Source: Nostoc sp. 'Peltigera membranacea cyanobiont' N6
GTDB taxonomy: Bacteria > Cyanobacteriota > Cyanobacteriia > Cyanobacteriales > Nostocaceae
Assembly: GCF_002949735.1 (NCBI RefSeq)
Contig: NZ_CP026689.1
Span: 1 to 29,551 of the forward strand
Direction: 5' to 3'
Length of the DNA stretch: 29,551 bases
Of the stretch, positions 7,047 to 13,630 are shown piece after piece (the first letter of the stretch is position 1; each line of letters opens with the position of its first letter). Under the pieces are notes generated by a model that saw only the letters and a list, made by a program, of their open reading frames with translations, did not search any database and was not told the DNA's origin. Position numbers and translations under genes: made by a program.

Positions 7047-7200
7047 AGATATCAGCCTCTCTCTGTCTAATATCGAATTGCACTCCACTTATCCATACGA
7101 AAATATGGATTGCAATTATCATTAACCTCATAATAATAGCTCTTATTCAAAATGAACGCAATGTACGAAATGAGCGAAACGAACTTTTACAGTTAGTATC

Positions 7201-7242
7201 TCACCAAAAGTCCTTCAACCCCAGTTGAAGGACTTTTGGTGA
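7201..7242. repeat. Perfect 19-bp hairpin
   Basis: Arms TCACCAAAAGTCCTTCAAC and its exact complement enclose the loop CCCA. It has no T-run on either strand, so it is not a standard intrinsic terminator. The perfect stem and tetraloop resemble dispersed hairpin elements or the core of a small RNA. It lies upstream of the antitoxin promoter region. Confidence 0.7.
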
Positions 7243-7651
7243 AAGAAAAATCAATTTTTATCTTCTAATCCTGGAAAAGACCAGTAAAAAGTCACTTTTC
7301 GCTGGCTGGCTGGCTTCTGGCAGTAGCAACAGGCTTGGCATTGGTGCAGGCACTGTAATGTGGTGATGTGCGCTAGGTGATCGCTTCGCAAATCGGGTGT
7401 TGGTTGCTCTCTCCCTGCCCCCTCTGCGGTGATGTCGTCATAGTTATATTTCTCTCTAGTATGGGTTCAGCCGGGATACCTGTAAGTGCGATTCGTTCTG
7501 GAGCGATTGGGGGAGTGATATCTGGGACATAGAGATTCCAGCGTTCGACAGAGCATCACTGTATCAAAAAATGGTTAGACTATTTAGTACAGTCTCGCTC
7601 CTTTACACCTCAGTGAGCTAAATTGTTAAACAGCTTTGGTTGAATACTTGA
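7243..7651. other. Gene-free stretch
   Basis: No coding sequence is supported here. There is a short GGCT tandem (7301-7315) and a GATCGCTTCGC dispersed-repeat fragment near 7379. No promoter can be placed with confidence. Confidence 0.4.
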
Positions 7652-8278
7652 ATGACATTTGAAGATTTAAAAACAATTGCCGCTTTTGGTGGTTTTCTGC
7701 TTGGATTGGCAAATCTTACAATTACCGTTTACGACAAATTTTTGAAGAGGGGTACAATTTCTGGTGAATTAGGACAAGCCTACGCGAAGCTTTTAGATCG
7801 TGGGTTCTACGGTTTTCAGTTTGACCTCTCACTTGTGTCGCTGAAAACAGCTAACTGGATTAAAGATATTTGTCTAGTTCATCGGGATAGTGTGATTGCA
7901 GTCAAAGACCCACAAACCGGAATCGACAAGATAAAAAATAAACTGAGTTTGAGAAAAGCGGTAAAGCAAACATCGCTTGATTACCTAGCATTAGATTTTG
8001 AAAATATCATAAATAAGGTTAATGAAGACTTTAAATATGCTATTAACCTTAAAGATTTAAAGCTTGAGGAAGGTGAAAGATGCTCTCTTACATTTATTGG
8101 CGAATTGCGAACTGAAAGACTTCCAGATGAACAGCTTGATATGCCTTTAAGCGGATGGGCTATTGTTGTAGATTATGGACATAAGCAGGCGGTTTTTCCT
8201 CTAAAATTTATACCTCATCCAACTAGCCCAAAAACTACAGCCGAAATAGTTAAGAAGCCTACTGGTTTTTCTCCATAG
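7652..8278 (+). CDS. Unknown membrane-anchored protein
   Basis: A 208-residue protein with one probable N-terminal membrane helix (residues 9-28, IAAFGGFLLGLANLTITVYD), followed by a soluble domain of about 175 residues with alternating strands and charged helices. I do not recognise the family. An N-terminal TM anchor plus a beta-rich soluble domain fits a membrane-bound sensor or accessory protein. No ribosome site is evident before the ATG. It is alone on the plus strand between the toxin-antitoxin locus and the recombinase region. Being single-pass, it is not a paralogue of the three-helix protein at 4892. Confidence 0.65.
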   Translation: MTFEDLKTIAAFGGFLLGLANLTITVYDKFLKRGTISGELGQAYAKLLDRGFYGFQFDLSLVSLKTANWIKDICLVHRDSVIAVKDPQTGIDKIKNKLSLRKAVKQTSLDYLALDFENIINKVNEDFKYAINLKDLKLEEGERCSLTFIGELRTERLPDEQLDMPLSGWAIVVDYGHKQAVFPLKFIPHPTSPKTTAEIVKKPTGFSP

Positions 8279-8349
8279 CAACACCACTAAATTTTCCTTT
8301 TAAAAAAGTTAAATAGTATACTTTATAAGCGCACTTTAATGCTCAATAT

Positions 8350-8503
8350 CTAAAACCCAATCACAGAAACAGCCTTTCGCTTCTGTTCTGGCGTAACCTC
8401 CAGATAACGCTGTAACGTCTTGGGGTCACTGTTACCAGAAATTTCTTGAATAGTTCAAGGGAGGTATCCCCGCGCAAGACATCTGTTAAATAGGTACTAA
8501 TCG
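8350..8503 (-). pseudogene. C-terminal remnant of a tyrosine recombinase
   Basis: Read on the minus strand, 8448-8350 encodes QEISGNSDPKTLQRYLEV and then TPEQKRKAVSVIGF and a stop. This is the last active-site part (G-H/N-S-D...LQRYLEV, with the tyrosine nucleophile) of a phage/plasmid integrase. The upstream part continues as KAISTYLTDVLRGDTSLEL in another frame; adding one base near 8450 joins them into TSLELIQEISG. It is thus a frameshifted, truncated integrase lacking the catalytic Arg/His boxes, and different from the intact recombinase at 8588-9166, which has its own C-terminus. Confidence 0.7.
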
Positions 8504-8541
8504 CCTTCCCAGTACCTATTTAATAGGTACAGTACCTATTT
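8488..8541. repeat. Alternating inverted copies of AGTACCTATTT
   Basis: Four copies of the 9-11-bp unit (8488-8498 minus, 8511-8521 plus, 8522-8530 minus, 8531-8541 plus) alternate in orientation, producing two near-perfect palindromes. They lie within the integrase remnant and immediately 3' of an intact tyrosine recombinase gene. Such inverted pairs are the usual shape of tyrosine-recombinase core sites, so this may be an attachment or inversion site. Confidence 0.55.
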
Positions 8542-8587
8542 CTTCTGCACCAGCTAACAGCAGTTTTTTCTCTTCTTTACTTTTGGA

Positions 8588-9166
8588 TCACCAGTCCCAA
8601 TCAAAAGACTCAAACCTTTTGGGGTTCTGAGCAGTGTAGCGGACTGTATGTTGAATATTTGTATGCCCTAGATACGCTTGAATATCCCTGGTTGGGCGTT
8701 GTTGGTCAGCCAAGTAATAGCCGCAACTGTGGCGCATCATGTGCGGATGTACCTTGATCGGCAGATTAGCCGCATCTCCTGCACGAGAAATAATCTTCTG
8801 AATCGCTGCCACAGTCAAAGATTTACCCCGCTCATTCACAAACACGTAGTAACTCCCCTGCTCTTTATACCGCTCCCTTAAAAGCTCCAGTGCTGAGATT
8901 TCATCACTTTGTAACGGATGATTGCCGCTCATACTGCCCTTAAGACGGTTAATATAAATGATGCGCCTTGAAAACATGATCGCGTCCCACTTGAGTCGGC
9001 AAGCTTCCCCTGCCCTCAACCCGTGGCGAAACATCAACAGAAGCAAACAGTAATCCCTCTGTTTGTGCCGCCCCCTGTTACCAGCTGCTTCAATTAGTAC
9101 CTTCACCTCCTCTATGGTTAGATACTCCCGACTCCGATACTCTTCATTCTTCTTTCGCTCCACCAT
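8588..9166 (-). CDS. FimB/FimE-type tyrosine recombinase
   Basis: A 192-residue protein made almost only of the catalytic domain, the length of FimB/FimE inversion recombinases rather than full integrases (300+). The active-site residues are all present: Arg51 in FRHGLRAGE, Lys76 in INRLKGS, His142/Arg145 in HPHMMRHSCGYYLA, His168 in YLGHTN, and Tyr177 in HTVRYT. It should cut and rejoin DNA at short inverted-repeat sites. The start follows GGTGGGGA. Candidate targets nearby are the AGTACCTATTT copies (8488-8541) and the AACTGTCT inverted repeat (9183-9216). Relatives often sit on cyanobacterial and rhizobial plasmids, possibly resolving multimers. Confidence 0.9.
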   Translation of the reverse strand: MVERKKNEEYRSREYLTIEEVKVLIEAAGNRGRHKQRDYCLLLLMFRHGLRAGEACRLKWDAIMFSRRIIYINRLKGSMSGNHPLQSDEISALELLRERYKEQGSYYVFVNERGKSLTVAAIQKIISRAGDAANLPIKVHPHMMRHSCGYYLADQQRPTRDIQAYLGHTNIQHTVRYTAQNPKRFESFDWDW

Positions 9167-9182
9167 TCCCCACCAACACCCG

Positions 9183-9216
9183 AACTGTCTGTAAAAGGGT
9201 TATTTTATAGACAGTT
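9183..9216. promoter_or_regulatory. Inverted repeat upstream of the recombinase gene
   Basis: AACTGTCT (9183-9190) and AGACAGTT (9209-9216) form perfect 8-base arms separated by 18 bp, about 17 bp before the recombinase start. The spacing suits either an operator or a recombinase core site. The remainder of 9217-9396 shows nothing further. Confidence 0.4.
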
Positions 9217-9396
9217 TAACTCGCTACGATCCCCATTCTCTCGTTTACCATTACCCGACTGAACCGCAGCTTATCAATCACTCTCTATCAGCACAGCCTG
9301 AAAACCCTATGATTCCGTGTGAGTCATCATATCTGCTTATACGAAGAGCGCTATAACCATCATCAGGTATGATCCGCTCTAGGCTTGGAAGTCAAT

Positions 9397-9882
9397 CTAT
9401 TCCCCTACCAATGCTAATGCGTGATTGATCACGCGGTCAGATAAATACATTCCACACTGGCGCAATTGTTCTAAAACTGGACGTGCAGCCGGAATTACCC
9501 CTCGCTGTTTAGCAGTAATAACGATGCCTAATGTTCCCCGTACCGGAATTCCCAAAGTTGCAGCACAACGACGGGCCGCTAAATCATCTAGAATTACTTC
9601 TGTACCTGGATTTACATAGCCCCAGGTCAGTACAGCTGACTCACCTAGACCCAAATCCCAGCTTTGAATCACATTCGGGACTGGTGGTGTTTCTTGTACA
9701 ACCAACCAATCAGTATTGTTGAGCGCCACTGCTGTTACGTCTGCTGACCCATACGCCTGAATTTCTGCGGCCACAGCATTAGGAACAATAACCGATGAAC
9801 TAATGACCTGTAATAAATCGAGAAACCCGCCTTTAGTCAAAAAAATTAGTGGTGATGTGTTGATAGCAGGGAGTTCAGCCAC
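9397..9882 (-). CDS. DUF3368 PIN-like toxin
   Basis: A 161-residue protein matching the DUF3368 branch of PIN-domain proteins: INTSPLIFLTKGGFLDLLQ at the start, IVPNAVAAEI near 32-41, LGLGESAVLTW near 77-87, ILDDLAARRCA near 97-107, and GTLGIVITAKQRG near 116-128. Likely metal ligands are Glu40, Glu81 and Asp99/Asp100. The first acidic position of the PIN fold is Asn8 here (INTSP rather than xDTSP); both forms occur in the family. It overlaps the antitoxin gene ahead of it by eight bases and would be the RNase toxin of the pair. Confidence 0.85.
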   Translation of the reverse strand: MAELPAINTSPLIFLTKGGFLDLLQVISSSVIVPNAVAAEIQAYGSADVTAVALNNTDWLVVQETPPVPNVIQSWDLGLGESAVLTWGYVNPGTEVILDDLAARRCAATLGIPVRGTLGIVITAKQRGVIPAARPVLEQLRQCGMYLSDRVINHALALVGE

Positions 9883-10126
9883 GGTTCAACTCGCTCTGCA
9901 AATCATCAAAATCAACAGCGAAGACATCCACTTGTTCACGGGCTAGGACAGCTAGAAAGTCTCGGCGGTTTAGCCCAGCAACAGAGGCTGCTTTCTCCAT
10001 CGAGATTTCCTGCTTTTGATACCAGTAGATAGCAGCAGCGAGGCGCATATCGCGCACAAATTCTTCTGGACTCAGGCGACGGGCGCTAAATACTTCTTCT
10101 GGCAGGTTAATCGTGACATTAGACAT
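9875..10126 (-). CDS. UPF0175 antitoxin
   Basis: An 83-residue protein of the UPF0175 (COG2886) family: an N-terminal strand (SNVTINLPEEVF) followed by a helical HTH-like part with LAAAIYWYQKQEISMEKAASV and AGLNRRDFLAVLA. This family is regularly encoded just before DUF3368 toxins, as here. The start at 10126 is chosen over 10162 because AGGA lies eight bases ahead and the family begins with a short beta strand. The C-terminal acidic tail (VFAVDFDDLQSELNRG) probably wraps the toxin. The operon is probably self-repressed. Confidence 0.85.
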   Translation of the reverse strand: MSNVTINLPEEVFSARRLSPEEFVRDMRLAAAIYWYQKQEISMEKAASVAGLNRRDFLAVLAREQVDVFAVDFDDLQSELNRG

Positions 10127-10265
10127 GATTTCTGTCCTAAATTGCTGCATTAATAATATCAACCATTTCTTTTTAAAAGCGATCGCTGCTAAGGCAGTGC
10201 GCCTGCTGCGCTACCACCAACCACCAAGTAGATAAAACCCGCTAGTTGTCTTGCTTTAGGCGATA

Positions 10266-10604
10266 GTAAGTTACTTCGGTAAGTTGCTTTAGTTTACTAA
10301 TAATCTACAAGTATATTAAAGCAAGCAACTTATTTAAATAATTATCCGACTGTAGCTTAATTTTTTTGCTGCTGTAATTTACTTAATTGCGTATAGCGAC
10401 AAACTGCTTGCCTTATTCCATCTAGGTCAGATACCCATTGCTGTTTAGAAAGTTATAGTCAGACACTTTAAAATTTTAGTAACTTACTTTAATTTTCTTA
10501 ACCTTATGCAGTAAGCTGCCAACGCGCATTAGTAAATTACTATTAAAACAGCAGTGTATTACAATAATATTGTTTTAAATTTAACGTAACTGACTTTAAT
10601 TTAC
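10266..10604 (+). repeat. Direct-repeat (iteron-like) array GTAAsTTACTTTAATTT
   Basis: The best copies read the same way: GTAAGTTGCTTTAGTTTAC (10279-10297), GTAACTTACTTTAATTTTC (10479-10497) and GTAACTGACTTTAATTTAC (10586-10604). Weaker copies start at 10266, 10374 and 10532, and one inverted copy lies at 10316-10332. They fill the 500-bp gene-free region (10127-10624) ahead of an RHH protein, the last copy ending 20 bp before its ATG. This is the shape of an operator plus centromere or replication iterons. The 5' end of the region (10179-10220) also holds a HIP1 site and a dispersed-repeat fragment. Confidence 0.65.
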
Positions 10605-10624
10605 CAATATAGAACAAGCAGTAT

Positions 10625-11233
10625 ATGGCTACTAAAGACTGGTTAGACAATCACGCTAAAGTGACGGCATACCTTGACTTCAGCCTCTACGCTAGTTTAG
10701 AAAAGTGGATGAAAACACACAAAATAAAAAAAGCGTCTCAGGCTCTCACAATTATACTTGAGCATTATTTAGAGGGCAATATTCCGATTGAAGTGATGCC
10801 AGAGAACCTCGAACAAGAGGTAAAGCAGCTTAAGGTGAAAGCCACCGAAATCGATGGTCTAGAGGCAACCGTAGCCGAGCAACAAAGGGAGTTCAATGAT
10901 GAGATTAACTCCCTCAGAACGGAAATCGACGGACTACGGCAAGCGTTAATAAACGCTGGATTATCATCTCTCAGAGAGAGGGTAGAGGACATCCCCAGAG
11001 GCAAAATCAAATTCTCACATTCTGATCATGATGCTAAACAGGGGCTAACTAAGACTGACCTGTGTGAGCGGATAAATATCAACGGCAGTCAAATCAATCA
11101 ATGGGCAACGATGCTTAACCTTGACCCTGATGAGTACCTGTATGAGTTGACTGGGTGGAAGAAGCCCCTTCAGGCTCGGCGGTACTTCCCGGTGTTGGAG
11201 AATGAGCAGAAACTTGGGGCAAAAACTAGTTAG
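10625..11233 (+). CDS. RHH plus coiled-coil DNA-binding protein
   Basis: A 202-residue protein with three parts. Residues 12-50 (VTAYLDFSLYASLEKWMKTH, then ASQALTIILEHYLEG) read as a ribbon-helix-helix domain. Residues 58-110 are a long charged coiled coil (LEQEVKQLKVKATEIDGLEA and REFNDEINSLRTEIDGLRQAL). Residues 135-170 (GLTKTDLCERININGSQINQ, then WATMLNL) look like a HTH. It probably dimerises and binds the direct repeats directly upstream, as an autorepressor and possibly a copy-number, partition or replication accessory factor (KfrA-like in layout, not in sequence). No ribosome site is visible ahead of the ATG. Specific family not recognised. Confidence 0.75.
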   Translation: MATKDWLDNHAKVTAYLDFSLYASLEKWMKTHKIKKASQALTIILEHYLEGNIPIEVMPENLEQEVKQLKVKATEIDGLEATVAEQQREFNDEINSLRTEIDGLRQALINAGLSSLRERVEDIPRGKIKFSHSDHDAKQGLTKTDLCERININGSQINQWATMLNLDPDEYLYELTGWKKPLQARRYFPVLENEQKLGAKTS

Positions 11234-11380
11234 TAGTCCTGCTGCACCAAGCGTCAGTCAACCGAACCCCGGTGCAAGAGGGGGTATTATTGGCACATGA
11301 AGATAGTCAACTAATAAAATATGAGAAATAAAGAAAATACGATAGTGATTCAACAATAAATAACTAATCTCTGAGGTTAT

Positions 11381-12343
11381 ATGTTAGAAAATACTAGCTT
11401 TGCTTTTATAGCGAATCAACTCAATGTAAATTGTACCCTACCTATCAAAGTTATTGAAAATCACTATTTTCAAAAAGCCAACTACATACAAATTCAAGAG
11501 ATTAAAAATCATCTCAAGAAATCGGGATATTTCTCCGATTATTTTCAATTTAATTTATCTCCTTATGAATTTGTGTATGTTCCAGATGAGAACACACCCG
11601 AAAAACAAAATTTGAAGAGTCAGCATCTTGAACCAGAAGAATGGAAATACTATATATTAGCTTTTCAAGGAAATAATTCCGAAATTTCAAATTTACAACA
11701 AGTAGCAAATTTAGCGGAGATAGAATTAAAAATTGCATTAGTATTTCTCTACCATAAAGAAGTAGGAGGTTATGGGATTGTGAAGAATCCAATACACAGT
11801 TTTAATTGTTTTTTTGAGATTGATCGTGACGATTCTTATTCACATGAATTTATTAATGATACACATTTGCAGGAGGTTAGTTTAATTTACCAAGATTTTA
11901 AAAATTTAGATGAAGCTAAGTATCTATACATTAAGCAAGCTATTAAAATGCTTGAGGAGCTAAAGCATCTGCCTTATCACTCTAAGTTCAGAATTCTCGG
12001 ATTATTTACTATTATTGAATTCTTAATTACACATAAACCAATTGATACAGGAGACTCAATAACGCGGCAAGTAACAAACAAAATGGCTTTATTATCAAAG
12101 CGGTTCAGTAAGCAACTCGATTACTCTGCATTTTTTAAAGATATACCCGAAAGTACTATTTGGAAAAAACTTTATGCCTACAGAAGTTGCATAGCACACG
12201 GTACTCAAGCAGATTTTCAAAAAGAACTATCGGTATTAAAAGATGATTCTACTGCAAGAAAATTTCTAAAATTAGTTGTAAAAACACTTTTGCGACACTC
12301 TCTGAGCGAACCTCAACTATATACTGATTTGAAAGAATGCTGA
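11381..12343 (+). CDS. Apea-like HEPN-domain protein
   Basis: A 320-residue protein. The C-terminal third (about 180-310) is a helical HEPN domain with the ribonuclease motif R-x4-H (Arg268 to His273, YRSCIAHG) and an upstream conserved segment FRILGLFTIIEFLITHKP, typical of Apea-like HEPN proteins. The N-terminal 170 residues are a mixed domain I do not recognise. HEPN domains of this kind are metal-independent RNases used in toxin-antitoxin, abortive infection and other defence settings; no antitoxin gene is adjacent. A GAGG lies a few bases before the start. The gene is AT-rich compared with the plasmid backbone, suggesting imported cargo. Confidence 0.75.
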   Translation: MLENTSFAFIANQLNVNCTLPIKVIENHYFQKANYIQIQEIKNHLKKSGYFSDYFQFNLSPYEFVYVPDENTPEKQNLKSQHLEPEEWKYYILAFQGNNSEISNLQQVANLAEIELKIALVFLYHKEVGGYGIVKNPIHSFNCFFEIDRDDSYSHEFINDTHLQEVSLIYQDFKNLDEAKYLYIKQAIKMLEELKHLPYHSKFRILGLFTIIEFLITHKPIDTGDSITRQVTNKMALLSKRFSKQLDYSAFFKDIPESTIWKKLYAYRSCIAHGTQADFQKELSVLKDDSTARKFLKLVVKTLLRHSLSEPQLYTDLKEC

Positions 12344-12424
12344 AGTAATACGGTTTCTAAGATACTTATAGTAAATTTTTCTAATCATCTAACATCAATT
12401 GTTTATTTATAGACCATCTGTGTC

Positions 12425-12519
12425 CTGTCTACTGTCTAGTTTCTGTCTAGAGGTCTGTCTGCTCTGTCCCTTGCTGTACAAGGAGTCTGTCTAATTCTGT
12501 CTGTCCTGTCCCTCTGTCT
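12425..12519 (+). repeat. CTGTCY hexamer array
   Basis: CTGTCT/CTGTCC starts at 12425, 12432, 12443, 12455, 12464, 12487, 12497, 12501, 12506 and 12514, all in one orientation, many followed by A/TA. The array sits directly beyond the stop codon of the FtsK-like C-terminal remnant (12554), as the GTGTCY array does for the intact gene. The rest of 12344-12424 shows no feature. Confidence 0.7.
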
Positions 12520-12553
12520 AATTTGGGCTGATTTCGATGGTCGAGGCATCTAG

Positions 12554-12682
12554 TCAGACGGCCAGACTATTCTCAACCAACTCATTAAATAATCGCTTTA
12601 ATTCAAGAGAACTGAACCGTTGACCTTTTACCTTGAAGTTAGGCTGTATCTCAATAATGACTGCCGATGTTCTGACGGTACG
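12554..12682 (-). pseudogene. C-terminal remnant of an FtsK/VirD4-like ATPase paralogue
   Basis: The minus strand encodes RTVRTSAVIIEIQPNFKVKG, then QRFSSLELKRLFNELVENSLAV and a stop. This aligns with the C-terminus of the 613-residue ATPase at 13631 (NFKVAGERFSVEQIKGWMYE, then IVGASLAD): NFKV-G-RFS is shared, with the same predicted strand-helix pattern. Upstream the frame runs antisense through the pentapeptide gene, so only this tail remains. Together with the adjacent CTGTCY array it looks like a partial duplicate of the ATPase/array unit. Confidence 0.65.
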
Positions 12683-12727
12683 CTCTTCGGAATTGCAGCA
12701 ACGATTGATTATTTGAGGAATTAGATT

Positions 12728-13249
12728 ATGGATAGAAAAGAATTGGAAAGACGGATTTATGCTGGAGAAAGAGACTTCGCTGGTGTTGATTGGAGCGATG
12801 CCAGTTTGCACACTTTGGATCTGACTGGAATTATTTTGGTCGGGGCTAACCTCGCTGGGGCTAACTTGATGGACGTTATGTTCGACGATGCCAACTTGGA
12901 AGGAGCGTGTTTCGAGAGTGCTGACTTGAATGGGGCTAGATTCCAAGATGCCAACCTGCGTCGAGCCAACTTTGACAATAGTATCTTGGTTAGTGTTTAC
13001 TTTAATCGGTGCAACTTGGATAATGCCTCTCTCAAAGGAGCCGATTTGCGTAAAGCTTCGTTCCAAGAAGCCACCCTCAGAAGAGCTAATCTTGAAGATA
13101 TTCTGTCCAGCGATCTCAGCTTTACTGATACTGACTTTACTGGAGCCAAAATTAGCATTAGCGATGTTGTGGATCATCGTGCTGTCAGAGTTACCTTGCC
13201 AAATGGGGAGATTTACACCCTCCCCAAATTGGAAGGAGAAAATCTCTAA
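12728..13249 (+). CDS. Pentapeptide-repeat protein
   Basis: A 173-residue beta-helix protein: cap LERRIYAGERDFAGVDW, then about 22 A(D/N)LxX units (ANLAG ANLMD, ANLEG, ADLNG, ANLRR ANFDN, CNLDN ASLKG ADLRK, ANLED) and the C-terminal cap VTLPNGEIYTLPK. A GAGGAA site about eight bases ahead supports the start. It shares the R-Y/I-x-x-G-E-R-D-F cap with the genes at 1168 and 1816, so the plasmid keeps a small family of these. It lies exactly where the rest of an FtsK-like paralogue should have been, between two hexamer arrays, suggesting it came in with a rearrangement. Function unknown. Confidence 0.9.
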   Translation: MDRKELERRIYAGERDFAGVDWSDASLHTLDLTGIILVGANLAGANLMDVMFDDANLEGACFESADLNGARFQDANLRRANFDNSILVSVYFNRCNLDNASLKGADLRKASFQEATLRRANLEDILSSDLSFTDTDFTGAKISISDVVDHRAVRVTLPNGEIYTLPKLEGENL

Positions 13250-13471
13250 AGATATTAAGGGATTATCACCAAGTAAAGGAACACCGTTAATCAACTTCAA
13301 ACCTATCTCTCCACAAGTCGCCTCACCAGTTACTTCTATATCTGGAGATTGTTAAATAGCAGTCTTGAAGCCTAATAGAGTCAATGTTTCTGGTTCAACA
13401 ATTACTATTCTCAGCATGATTTTATTAATTCTCTAATAATAAATGGCTATTTATGAGGTTATTTATTATTT

Positions 13472-13621
13472 GTGTCTAGCGGACACGTTGAAGACACTTG
13501 GTGTCTGGGGTCGTGTCTGCTGGTGTCTATGCTATATAAGGGTTTTGAGCTTTGGTGTCTGTGGTGTCCGGTGTCCTGTGTCCGTTAAAAAAGGGTGTTT
13601 TTGAGGCGAGACACCAGACAC
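13472..13621. repeat. GTGTCY hexamer array
   Basis: GTGTCT/GTGTCC starts at 13472, 13501, 13513, 13523, 13555, 13564, 13571 and 13578, with inverted copies (GGACAC/AGACAC) at 13481, 13492, 13609 and 13616: twelve hexamers in 150 bp, some at 7-12-bp steps. It begins ten bases after the stop of the FtsK-like gene. The rest of the gene-free 13250-13471 shows nothing. It is a plausible cis site (DNA-pump loading site, centromere or transfer site), by analogy with iterons only. Confidence 0.7.
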
Positions 13622-13630
13622 CGATGGTAG

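Noticed and set aside
12757..13355. Open frames on both strands across the pentapeptide gene, including a 248-codon minus frame
   Set aside because: They are shadows of the A(D/N)LxX codon repeat; only the last ~42 codons of the minus frame (12554-12682) have independent support, as an ATPase remnant.
13472..13621. CRISPR or minisatellite reading of the GTGTCY array
   Set aside because: Units are hexamers in both orientations with irregular 7-30-bp steps, which fits protein-binding sites better.
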